In this document: piece by piece, positions 1 through 6,567 of the stretch
Layout: the number at the start of each line of letters is the position of its first letter
Position numbering within the stretch: position 1 is the stretch's first letter
Assembly (NCBI GenBank): GCA_029262975.1
Contig: JAJCYJ010000253.1
Location: forward strand, 1-11,513
Length of the DNA stretch: 11,513 nt
Direction: 5' to 3'
DNA from: Saprospiraceae bacterium
Lineage (GTDB): Bacteria > Bacteroidota > Bacteroidia > Chitinophagales > Saprospiraceae
The notes under the pieces: model-generated
Seen by the model: only the letters and a program-made list of their open reading frames with translations
What the model was told of the DNA's origin: nothing
Databases searched by the model: none
Position numbers and translations under genes: made by a program

Positions 1-334
1 TGTGATATTCACTATCCTTTTCCTGGATTTTGGCAGAATCAAGAAGCATTATTGTGCATAGACTCCGGGTAGCATGTGTAGCATGGATACATCCGTTAAA
101 TCCCGCTTTTACCAATCCAGGCACCCTGCCTGTATGATCAATGTGGGCATGCGATAATATAAGACAATCTAAAGAAGTCGGATCAAAATGCCAATTTCGA
201 TTAGAGACTTGATCTGTCTTTCTGTTTCCCTGAAATAATCCACAGTCAAGCAACACTCGATAACCGTTTTCGAGGGTAATTAGATGAGAGCTACCGGTTA
301 CATTTTGAGCCGCTCCACAAAATTTTATTTGCAT
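1..334 (-). CDS. MBL-fold beta-CASP-type metallo-hydrolase / RNase (3' part missing)
   Basis: N-terminal 111 residues of a metallo-beta-lactamase-fold hydrolase; the gene runs off the left edge. Visible are the N-terminal block GAAQNVTGSSHLI, the strand motif LLDCGLFQG (residues 28-36), and the metal-binding SHAHIDHTG with H62, H64, D66 and H67. This combination, with the later SLCTIMLLDSAKIQE stretch, is typical of the beta-CASP/Ysh1-CPSF73-like branch acting on RNA; the RNA role is inferred from family, since the beta-CASP and RNA-specificity parts lie outside the window. The ATG chosen directly precedes the conserved QIKFCGAAQ strand. It lies 92 bases downstream of the M16 peptidase gene on the same strand, so it may be the distal gene of that operon or have its own promoter. 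Confidence 0.88.
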   Translation of the reverse strand, partial: MQIKFCGAAQNVTGSSHLITLENGYRVLLDCGLFQGNRKTDQVSNRNWHFDPTSLDCLILSHAHIDHTGRVPGLVKAGFNGCIHATHATRSLCTIMLLDSAKIQEKDSEYH

Positions 335-426
335 TTATATAATATTCTTGATATTGGCAATATAGCAACAAAAGCCGTCCTCCTCTAAGAAAAAACGTTA
401 ATAGAAAAGGAAGCGGAACCATCAGG

Positions 427-1677
427 TCAAGATTGTTGCTGAACTTCTGGAATATATTCAATGATTGATGTGTTTTCCGGAATGAAATACTTTGCCGCTA
501 CCTTTAAAATATCACCTATTGTGACTTCGCTATATAGTTGTTCTTGTTGGTTCATTTGTTCTAATGAACCTAACCATTCGAAATATGCTAAAGAGGCAGC
601 TTTGTTCAGAACACTTAAGTCATTCATTGCTATACTCGATATAACTTTATTCTTTACCTTTTGCAATTCTCGTTTGTTAGGAGGTCTTTGTTGCAATTGC
701 TCAATCTCTTGCCAGATATAATCGATACTGTCCCGAACGGAGATATCAGGAGAAGGCCTGCCTTCGAAAACAATTAGACCCGGATCAAAAGTGCCTGATA
801 CGTAACAGTCTACTATCGAAAGCACCTTTAATTCGCGAACTAACCGACTATATAATCTTGATGATTTTCCATTTGCAAGAATGTCGGATAAAAGATCACA
901 AGCATAATAGTCAATATGATTCCTTCCTGGCATATGGCAGGCACCCATAAATTGAGGAAGCGGCACCCGTGATTCAATTTTTTTATACCTGGACTTTATC
1001 TGCCTTTCCTCTGATTCGATCTTTACAAAATTTTGGACTTTGTTTGGAATCTTGCTAAACCATTTATCTGCAAGCTTAAAAGCCTCACTAATTGCTAAGG
1101 GACCTGATATAGCAAGAATAGCATTGGAAGGGTAGTAGAATTTTTCATAAAATTCTCGTACATCTTCGAGCTTTGCATCACTGATATGACCTGGCACTTT
1201 TCCTATAGTGGGCCACTGATAGGGGTGTTTTTCATAAGCCAATGAAGACAGGTGATGCCAATTATCGCCATAAGGTTTGTTCAAACAAACTTCCTTGAAT
1301 TCTTCAATGACTACTTTTCTCTGCGTATCAAGCGTCTTGTCATTGATATTGAGGTTGACCATCCGATCGGCTTCCAGCCAAAGGGCTGTTTCGATATTTT
1401 CTACCGGGACAACATTATAATAATTGGTATAATCATTATTTGTAAAGGCATTGTTTTCTCCTCCGGCATTCTGAAGAGGTTGATCAAAATCCAAAGCATG
1501 TTCGCTCCCTCCGAACATTAAATGCTCGAACAAATGTGCAAACCCGGTTTGCTCAGGGTTCTCATTCCTTGACCCAACTTTGTATAAAACATTTATTGCA
1601 GCAAGCGTGGTGCTTTTATCTTGTTCTGCGATAACCGTCAGACCATTTTCCAATACTATTTTTTTATACAAAATCAT
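427..1677 (-). CDS. M16 family zinc metallopeptidase (single-domain, M16B type)
   Basis: Zinc endopeptidase of the pitrilysin/processing-peptidase family, 416 residues. The inverted zinc motif HxxEH appears as HLFEH (residues 48-52) inside GFAHLFEHLMFGG, with the third ligand expected about 77 residues on, in VVIEEFKEV (residues 122-130). The C-terminal half keeps the GKSSRLYSRLV block. Motifs look intact, so it should be active. M16B enzymes usually work as a pair or homodimer closing over a short peptide; no partner gene is visible here. The reading frame is open to an ATG at 1734, but that start would overlap aat by 17 bases and add 19 residues. The internal ATG gives the usual start MILYKKIVLENGLTVI and leaves a 40-base gap after aat. 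No clear signal peptide from this start. Cytoplasmic peptide turnover is an inference. Confidence 0.93.
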   Translation of the reverse strand: MILYKKIVLENGLTVIAEQDKSTTLAAINVLYKVGSRNENPEQTGFAHLFEHLMFGGSEHALDFDQPLQNAGGENNAFTNNDYTNYYNVVPVENIETALWLEADRMVNLNINDKTLDTQRKVVIEEFKEVCLNKPYGDNWHHLSSLAYEKHPYQWPTIGKVPGHISDAKLEDVREFYEKFYYPSNAILAISGPLAISEAFKLADKWFSKIPNKVQNFVKIESEERQIKSRYKKIESRVPLPQFMGACHMPGRNHIDYYACDLLSDILANGKSSRLYSRLVRELKVLSIVDCYVSGTFDPGLIVFEGRPSPDISVRDSIDYIWQEIEQLQQRPPNKRELQKVKNKVISSIAMNDLSVLNKAASLAYFEWLGSLEQMNQQEQLYSEVTIGDILKVAAKYFIPENTSIIEYIPEVQQQS

Positions 1678-1717
1678 GTGTGCGCTAAAGATAATTAGGA
1701 AGTAGTCATAAGCGTGC

Positions 1718-2401
1718 TTAATATGCAGAATCAAGCCAGTGATGAAAAGATGATTGATTTATATCCATGTCAGTTTGGATAAGATTAGTCTTGATCTTTC
1801 CCCAAAATAGCTTTTTGGACAGTAAGATAGCACCCATTGATTTCATGTGAGGAGTGTCTTGTTGACAATCTATTAGTGTACATCCTAAAGAATGAAGATA
1901 TTGCGCCAGGTGTATCAATGCATACTTGGATGAATTTGGCACCTTTGAGAACATTGATTCTCCATAGAATATTTTACCTATTGCCACACCATAAAGTCCT
2001 CCGATTATCTTGCCGTCAGACCAAATTTCTAAACTGTGTGCATAACCATTTTCGTGTAACATTTTATATGCTTTATTCATCTCTCCTGTTATCCAGGTCC
2101 CATACTGGTCTTTTCTCTCTATACTGGCACACTGATCGATTACATAGTCGAAGTTCTTATTTAAAGTAACCTGCCAAGGCCGTCGTCTATGTATTAATGG
2201 TTTCATAGACTTAGAAACCTTTATTTGGTCCGGGTAGATAATGCACCTCGGATAAGTGAACCACCATAATATCGGTGGATGATTAAACCATGGGAAGATA
2301 CCAAATCTATAGGCCAATAAAAGACGATCAAAATTCAAATCTCCCCCAATAGCAAGAAGACCCTCTTCATCAGAAGATAAAGGGTGTGGGAAGTAGATCA
2401 T
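1718..2401 (-). CDS. aat: leucyl/phenylalanyl-tRNA--protein transferase
   Basis: Transfers Leu or Phe from aminoacyl-tRNA to the N-terminus of proteins starting with Arg or Lys, creating a primary N-degron. The 227 residues match the family from end to end (E. coli Aat is 234): FPHPLSSDEEGLLAIGGDL near the N-terminus, YRFGIFPWF, PILWWF, GTWIT (101-105), GGLYGVAIG, GESMFS with E148, and LIDCQ with Q180. The E148-Q180 spacing of 32 equals that of the catalytic Glu156/Gln188 pair of E. coli, so the active site looks complete. It is 25 bases downstream of clpS, whose product recognises exactly these N-termini, and 40 bases upstream of the M16 peptidase gene, all in one direction. No Shine-Dalgarno sequence precedes the ATG. 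Confidence 0.96.
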   Translation of the reverse strand: MIYFPHPLSSDEEGLLAIGGDLNFDRLLLAYRFGIFPWFNHPPILWWFTYPRCIIYPDQIKVSKSMKPLIHRRRPWQVTLNKNFDYVIDQCASIERKDQYGTWITGEMNKAYKMLHENGYAHSLEIWSDGKIIGGLYGVAIGKIFYGESMFSKVPNSSKYALIHLAQYLHSLGCTLIDCQQDTPHMKSMGAILLSKKLFWGKIKTNLIQTDMDINQSSFHHWLDSAY

Positions 2402-2426
2402 TATAAATGAGGGGACTAGACGACAA

Positions 2427-2726
2427 TTAGTGCTTTTCTTGATAAGATTCTATTACAGCTGAAAGACCTCGATCGACAAGCGCATCTTTGAGCGGCTTTA
2501 ATTCAGGATATGGACCAGTTTTAACAGTTGCCTGACCTTTGAAATGTACAATTAACGAAAGTTGCTCTGACTGGGTAAAAGTGTGATTACATACTTCCAT
2601 AAAGCATTTAATCACCCAGTCAAATGTATTAAAGTCGTCGTTATAGACTATCAATTCTGACTTGTCTATTACCTCCACCTCATCTACTAACTGGTCTTCT
2701 TTTTGATCGTAGCTGAAATTTGACAT
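2427..2726 (-). CDS. clpS: ClpS, N-degron adaptor of the Clp protease
   Basis: Small adaptor (99 residues) that binds proteins with bulky hydrophobic N-termini and hands them to the Clp unfoldase. After a short flexible acidic N-terminal tail comes the core: LIVYNDDFNTFDWVI, VCNHTFTQSEQLSLIVHFKG, and the C-terminal DRGLSAVIE. The pocket residues N29, D30, D31 and H61 correspond in spacing to N34, D35, D36 and H66 of E. coli ClpS. The position of the E. coli gatekeeper Met40 is Phe35 here; I believe the NTFD form is normal in Bacteroidota. The partner would probably be a ClpC/ClpA-type ATPase encoded elsewhere (inference). It sits between the peroxiredoxin gene (24-base gap) and aat (25-base gap). 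Confidence 0.95.
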   Translation of the reverse strand: MSNFSYDQKEDQLVDEVEVIDKSELIVYNDDFNTFDWVIKCFMEVCNHTFTQSEQLSLIVHFKGQATVKTGPYPELKPLKDALVDRGLSAVIESYQEKH

Positions 2727-2750
2727 ATTGATGATTGTTTTTGGTATAAA

Positions 2751-3215
2751 TTATGATTTGAGTGCGTCTTGTACTTTTGCAAAATCAGGTAGTTGAGTCG
2801 CATCTTCCAATACTTCTGCATACTTAATTATCCCCTGGGCATCAATTACAAAGGCAGAACGCTTGGAAACTCCTTTCATCCCCAAGACGAATTCTTCATA
2901 AAGGGCGCCATAAGCGCGGGATACATCTTTGTTAAAATCACTGAGAAGAGGGAAATTATATCCCTGACTTTCTTTAAATTTTTCAAGTGAAAATAAGGTG
3001 TCAACAGAAATTGCCAATACCTCGGCTTCAAGAGAAGAATATATATTCATATTATCTCGTATTCCACAAAGTTCTTTTGTGCATACACCTGTAAATGCAA
3101 GAGGAAAAAATAATATTACTACCTTTTTACCTTTAAAATCACTTAGACTAACTTCCGTTTTATCACTTGATCTAAGTGTGAAAGCTGGCGCTTTGTCTCC
3201 AATGGATAGATTCAT
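2751..3215 (-). CDS. peroxiredoxin (AhpC/TSA superfamily, Bcp/AhpE-like)
   Basis: Thiol peroxidase reducing hydrogen peroxide and organic hydroperoxides, 154 residues, cytoplasmic (no signal peptide). The active-site loop FFPLAFTGVCTKELC carries the PxxxTxxC motif with P38, T42 and peroxidatic C45. The second cysteine C50 lies five residues later, the spacing of the intramolecular disulfide in E. coli Bcp/PrxQ. The conserved Arg is probably R119 in KRSAFVID. The loop wording PLAFTGVC is closer to AhpE, so the subfamily is left open. First gene of the minus-strand cluster that continues into clpS, aat and the M16 peptidase; a -7-like box lies at 3277-3284 upstream. The likely electron donor is a thioredoxin system (family knowledge). 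Confidence 0.94.
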   Translation of the reverse strand: MNLSIGDKAPAFTLRSSDKTEVSLSDFKGKKVVILFFPLAFTGVCTKELCGIRDNMNIYSSLEAEVLAISVDTLFSLEKFKESQGYNFPLLSDFNKDVSRAYGALYEEFVLGMKGVSKRSAFVIDAQGIIKYAEVLEDATQLPDFAKVQDALKS

Positions 3216-3276
3216 GTTTCTTATACGTATTTATTCAATGCACATATGTCACTCCATAGCGCACATTATGCGAGGA

Positions 3277-3284
3277 CAAAAGTA
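3277..3284 (-). promoter_or_regulatory. putative -7 promoter box for the peroxiredoxin-clpS-aat-M16 cluster
   Basis: Read on the minus strand this is TACTTTTG, a full match to the Bacteroidota -7 consensus TAnnTTTG, about 60 bases upstream of the peroxiredoxin ATG. No convincing -33 TTG element is visible at the usual distance, so this rests on one box only. An inverted repeat CGCA-N5-TGCG (3260-3272) lies just downstream and could be an operator or a 5' hairpin. Confidence 0.4.
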
Positions 3285-3351
3285 AATTAAAAAAGGCTGT
3301 TTCAGTATAGATTTTAGTTGCTTTGTAACTCTTTTTTCATAAATAGATAAT

Positions 3352-4236
3352 TTGAAAGCTGTACATCGGTCATATGTCTTACTTCATTTATCTATTATCC
3401 TTTGGGGATTTACAGCCATTATTGGTGCATTGATCACCCTTTCATCAGGAGCGCTTGTGTGGTGGCGGGTCGGAATAACTTCTGTTATTTTATTCTTGTG
3501 GCCTCGTATTAGGAGAGAATTATTTGGACTATCTCTTAAAATGATCACCAATTACGCCTGGATTGGTGTCATGGTGGCGGTCCATTGGGTGTGCTTTTTT
3601 GCCTCGGTTAAATATGCCAATGCATCTATCGCTTTAATTACTATGTCGATGACTGCGCTTTTTACAGCGTTTATCGAACCAGTAATTTTGAAATATAGGA
3701 TTAATCGACTGGATATAGGACTCAGTATTCTTGTCATACCAGCAATGGCGCTGACTATGTATGAATTCGAAGAAAATATGATCGTCGGTTTTTGGTTGGG
3801 GATTGTAGCAGCATTTCTTCTAGCCTATTTTACAGTTTTAAACCGAAAATTAATATCTGGTTCTTCTCCGGAAACGATCACGTTTATTGAGATGGCCGCA
3901 GCATGGTTGTTTTTGTCCATCCTCGCCCCCTTCTTTATATATTTTCAACCTGATCTTCAACTTTTACCCAATTCACAGGATCTCTTATACTTGTCCGTAC
4001 TCTCTATTGCCTGTACCATCCTTCCATTCATTTTACATCTTGAAGCACTGAAGCACATTTCTGCTTTTGCTACCAATCTCGTCATTAATCTTGAACCCGT
4101 TTATGGATTAATACTGGCGATATTTATATTACGGGAGCATAAAGAATTAAACACTACTTTTTATATCGGGGCAAGTATAATTATTGGAATAGTAATGGCA
4201 TATCCATTTGTAATTAGAAAACAAAGTAAGTTATAA
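3352..4236 (+). CDS. EamA-family drug/metabolite transporter (DMT superfamily)
   Basis: Integral inner-membrane protein of 294 residues, almost wholly hydrophobic, with about ten membrane segments in two EamA repeats (roughly 10-138 and 148-288). The first segment HLSIILWGFTAIIGALI, the WWRVG after it, and the second-repeat part HLEALKHISAFATNLVINLEPVYGLILAI are typical of EamA exporters of amino acids or other metabolites; the substrate cannot be told. The start is a TTG: a stop lies at 3340-3342, no ATG or GTG occurs near the N-terminus, and the first ATG (residue 64) would remove two membrane segments. It is divergent from the peroxiredoxin gene and converges on the aminotransferase gene with a 26-base gap. 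Confidence 0.92.
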   Translation: MKAVHRSYVLLHLSIILWGFTAIIGALITLSSGALVWWRVGITSVILFLWPRIRRELFGLSLKMITNYAWIGVMVAVHWVCFFASVKYANASIALITMSMTALFTAFIEPVILKYRINRLDIGLSILVIPAMALTMYEFEENMIVGFWLGIVAAFLLAYFTVLNRKLISGSSPETITFIEMAAAWLFLSILAPFFIYFQPDLQLLPNSQDLLYLSVLSIACTILPFILHLEALKHISAFATNLVINLEPVYGLILAIFILREHKELNTTFYIGASIIIGIVMAYPFVIRKQSKL

Positions 4237-4262
4237 AACAATGTGCGCTAAGACAGCGTGGA

Positions 4263-5081
4263 TTAGAAGGTGTTAATCTTAGCCATTAATTCTTTTGTCA
4301 TAGGACCTACTTTTCCATCGCCGATATTTAATTCATCAATAGAGATTACAGGCATAACCCCTTTTGTAGTACTTGTGATAAAGGCTTCATTTGCATGTTT
4401 AAGATCTGATACAAACAGGTCAGATTCGATAATTGGAAATCTTAGACCTTCCAGATTTAATACCCGTCTTCTTGTTATTCCTTGAAGTATTCCTTTTTTT
4501 GGAGTTATAATTTGATGGTTTTGAACAAGAAAAAAATTGCATCTTGAAGTTTCTGATATCTTTTCACCGTCGTGATACAAAACATCTATTGCTTCTTCAG
4601 CAGACAATCGATTGGCAAGCATAGCGGATTTAAGATAATTGGTTGTTTTGACATTTGGCATATCCCTTTTATAGTTAGCCAAAATTAGATGAGCACCCAA
4701 ATTATAATAGGAAATGGAAGGAGCTTGAAGGGGCATTGCCATTATCAAAATGCTGGATTCAGAAGAAGGGCGATATCCATCTGTTGAGTTGCCTGCTGAT
4801 ACGATAATTTTTATGTTTCCGTCGACAACATCATTTCTTCTAAGTAAGTCTGCAGAAATCTGTTTGATGTGATCCTCAGATAATTGTAGTGTAAGCCCTA
4901 CAGTTTTGGCAGAGTTTGTAAGTCGCTCCATATACCAATCTAGCCATGGGTTCTCGAAGTTTATTAATTTAAAAAAATCAAAAATGCTATAGCCTCTTTG
5001 CACACCTAGATCCGTGGGATGTATATGGACTTTGGATATAGGCAGGAATTGATTTTGATAGTAGGCGATAGGATAAAACAT
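4263..5081 (-). CDS. class IV PLP-dependent aminotransferase (BCAT / D-Ala aminotransferase / ADC lyase family)
   Basis: PLP fold-type IV enzyme of 272 residues. Visible are the N-terminal block DLGVQRGYSIFDFFK with R29, the catalytic lysine K145 in PNVKTTNYL, E177 in ISETSRCNFF (contact to the pyridine nitrogen), the phosphate-binding GILQGITRRRVL, and the STTKGVMPV loop near residues 237-245. These make a functional enzyme likely, but sequence alone does not separate branched-chain aminotransferase, D-amino acid aminotransferase and aminodeoxychorismate lyase; the YSIFDFF form and the short length argue against a classical IlvE. Convergent with the transporter gene. It lies 23 bases beyond the terminator of the upstream lipoprotein-like gene, so it probably has its own promoter; no clear box was found. 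Confidence 0.9.
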   Translation of the reverse strand: MFYPIAYYQNQFLPISKVHIHPTDLGVQRGYSIFDFFKLINFENPWLDWYMERLTNSAKTVGLTLQLSEDHIKQISADLLRRNDVVDGNIKIIVSAGNSTDGYRPSSESSILIMAMPLQAPSISYYNLGAHLILANYKRDMPNVKTTNYLKSAMLANRLSAEEAIDVLYHDGEKISETSRCNFFLVQNHQIITPKKGILQGITRRRVLNLEGLRFPIIESDLFVSDLKHANEAFITSTTKGVMPVISIDELNIGDGKVGPMTKELMAKINTF

Positions 5082-5104
5082 AAAGTAAAGTTAGTACTAA
5101 TCAC

Positions 5105-5131
5105 AAAAAAAGGGTCGGAAAAACCGACCCT
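5105..5131 (-). terminator. intrinsic terminator downstream of the lipoprotein-like gene
   Basis: Perfect 8-base inverted repeat AGGGTCGG (5111-5118) / CCGACCCT (5124-5131) with an AAAAA loop. Read on the minus strand the hairpin is followed by an uninterrupted run of seven T (5105-5111). It sits 39 bases after the stop of the gene that ends at 5171, with orientation matching that gene. Confidence 0.88.
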
Positions 5132-5170
5132 ATATAATAGACCAACCAACCCAAGTTTAAGTCTTTATGG

Positions 5171-5659
5171 TTACCATGACTCCAGGTCATCGTAATCAAT
5201 ATTTTGTTTTTTTAATGATATGGTTCCCATTTTAAAATTATAATGACCATTGGACCATATACCTCGATTATCGGGCCCAACAATTATATAACCTCCAACT
5301 TCTTCCATGTTCAATTTTGTTACACATTTGATAGCCCAGCGATCACCAACCTTTCGACCGAAAACCTGCAAATTTTTTTCATCGCGATCCGAGAGGTTGT
5401 AATAACCTCTGGTGCGATCCCCATAATAGTATAATCTCGCTTTGATATTTTCACTAATACCGTCAATAGATCTGATTCCGGCTGAAGTCACAATTGAATC
5501 AAACGGTACATCCTTTTTAACGAATTCGGGGTCATTTTCATTTACATAAGACAGGATATTGTTGATCTCATGTACTGATAAACTTTCAAGTGTACTGTTA
5601 TCGCATCCGTAACAGATTAGCCACAAACTCGTCAGAAACATCAGTGTCTGCAACTTCAT
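5171..5659 (-). CDS. putative secreted lipoprotein, function unknown
   Basis: 162 residues with the N-terminus MKLQTLMFLTSLWLICYGC, a short positive start, a hydrophobic core and a cysteine at position 19, which looks like a lipoprotein signal. The lipobox is imperfect because the -3 residue is Cys rather than Leu/Val/Ala, so plain secretion is possible. The rest is polar, with a C-terminal part rich in Gly/Tyr/Asn (GGYIIVGPDNRGIWSNGHYNF) that I do not recognise. The frame is open upstream to an ATG at 5728, preceded at only 3 bases by AGGAGG, which would give 185 residues. The internal ATG is preferred because it places the signal peptide at the N-terminus. A TAnnTTTG box lies 4 bases before this ATG. 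Divergent from the secreted-protein cluster starting at 5925. Confidence 0.7.
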   Translation of the reverse strand: MKLQTLMFLTSLWLICYGCDNSTLESLSVHEINNILSYVNENDPEFVKKDVPFDSIVTSAGIRSIDGISENIKARLYYYGDRTRGYYNLSDRDEKNLQVFGRKVGDRWAIKCVTKLNMEEVGGYIIVGPDNRGIWSNGHYNFKMGTISLKKQNIDYDDLESW

Positions 5660-5663
5660 GAGA

Positions 5664-5671
5664 CAAATATA
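5664..5671 (-). promoter_or_regulatory. putative -7 box next to the lipoprotein-like gene
   Basis: On the minus strand TATATTTG matches TAnnTTTG exactly. It ends 4 bases before the preferred ATG at 5659, so if used it would give a leaderless or nearly leaderless message. The surrounding DNA is almost pure AT, so a chance match is possible. Confidence 0.25.
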
Positions 5672-5755
5672 TAAGAAATTTATATATATAGAATTTTTTA
5701 ATATAAAAGATTTGATATTTTTATTCATTTGCCTCCTGATAGTTATCTGCTTATA

Positions 5756-5779
5756 TATTATACATAGTTATTATATTTG
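5756..5779 (+). promoter_or_regulatory. putative promoter/operator region of the secreted-protein cluster
   Basis: TATATTTG at 5772-5779 matches the Bacteroidota -7 consensus on the plus strand, about 145 bases before the ATG of the first family gene. It overlaps an imperfect copy (5756-5775, one mismatch) of the inverted motif TATTAT-N8-ATAATA found upstream of other genes of this cluster. No good -33 TTG was found. The rest of the divergent gap 5660-5924 is AT-rich and shows no gene. Confidence 0.3.
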
Positions 5780-5924
5780 TACTTTATTCCACATAGAGTG
5801 TTATAAATGAACTGTCGTTAGCCCGAACTGAATGTCTCAACCGATAGCTTTTAAGGGAAAATAAATTTTCATTTGAGTTATCATTTTCTTAAAAATGTAA
5901 CTTGAAAAAAAAGAATTCGTCATA

Positions 5925-6515
5925 ATGAAAAAGACAGTTTCGATGTATCAAATTTTACTTTTGTTGTTCCTAAGTTCTCAAGTTTTATTAGTTGGGCAAG
6001 GGGAAGCGGATGTGCGCCTGGTGCCATCTGTGTCAGAAGGAGAGAATCAGTGTTTTGATTTGCAATTATTATATTCTGGGAAGGAAGTTACCCTCGGCTC
6101 ACAGAATTATAGACTATTTTATAATTCTGAATCTATGAGACTTATAGAAGAGAAAAGCTTGATGCACTTACGTTCAGATCACTATGCATTCAAAGTGGTT
6201 CAACATAATGCCGGTATCGATGCCAGTGGTGTAGGGGATATTGCATTTGAAAAGAATCTAGGATTTATCAATGCAACGATTATACTTAATGATCCCAGGA
6301 TGACCGGAGAAAGATTAGGAAAAGTATCGGGATGGACCCCTGTCATACAATTTTGTTTTGAACAATTAAAGACCCCTAACAAGGGAGATATAATTTTGGC
6401 TCGAAAGCAACTGACTTCAGATTATGGGCGTGCCTTTATCGAGCTTTCTTATATAGATGATACAGGTGCTATATCGAGCCTACCTATAAAGAATTATCTT
6501 GATCTAGACAGGTAG
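5925..6515 (+). CDS. secreted protein, family gene 1 (single GQNYR-type domain, no sorting domain)
   Basis: 196 residues: a signal peptide (about 1-26, hydrophobic core QILLLLFLSSQVLLV) followed by one copy of the domain shared by this gene cluster (about 28-178). Hallmarks are DVRL (29-32), CFDLQL with C43, GSQNYRLFY (58-66), NLGFINATI (111-119) and FCFEQL with C144. C43 and C144 are the only cysteines and probably form a disulfide. The protein stops soon after the domain, with no T9SS C-terminal domain and no anchor, unlike genes 2 and 3, so it would be periplasmic or use another exit route. Start ATG 5925 lacks a Shine-Dalgarno site; a second ATG lies at codon 7. Only 52 bases separate it from gene 2, suggesting co-transcription. 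Function unknown. Confidence 0.85.
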   Translation: MKKTVSMYQILLLLFLSSQVLLVGQGEADVRLVPSVSEGENQCFDLQLLYSGKEVTLGSQNYRLFYNSESMRLIEEKSLMHLRSDHYAFKVVQHNAGIDASGVGDIAFEKNLGFINATIILNDPRMTGERLGKVSGWTPVIQFCFEQLKTPNKGDIILARKQLTSDYGRAFIELSYIDDTGAISSLPIKNYLDLDR

Positions 6516-6536
6516 AGAGCTTGGCATAATTATTGA

Positions 6537-6560
6537 CATATTATAAATTATCATAATATG
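6537..6560. repeat. inverted repeat between family genes 1 and 2
   Basis: Perfect 8-base arms CATATTAT (6537-6544) and ATAATATG (6553-6560) around an 8-base spacer, ending 7 bases before the ATG of gene 2. The core TATTAT-N8-ATAATA recurs twice upstream of gene 4. It could be an operator or an mRNA hairpin masking the start region of gene 2. Confidence 0.55.
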
Positions 6561-6567
6561 TTGAATC

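Noticed and set aside
1837..2169. Plus-strand open frame of 110 codons opposite aat
   Set aside because: aat is intact and matches its family throughout; the antisense product has no recognisable features.
2615..2635. Phe instead of Met at the ClpS gatekeeper position
   Set aside because: Noted in the gene entry, but the NTFD wording is, as far as I know, usual in Bacteroidota ClpS, so it is not treated as a special finding.
3318..3354. TTG (3318) and TAATTTG (3348) as -33/-7 promoter of the transporter
   Set aside because: The -7 box is one base short of consensus, and a start there would place the transcript 5' end downstream of the TTG start codon.
4242..4258. Possible bidirectional terminator between the converging transporter and aminotransferase genes
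   Set aside because: The stem CGCT/AGCG is only 4 pairs plus wobbles and has no T run on either strand.
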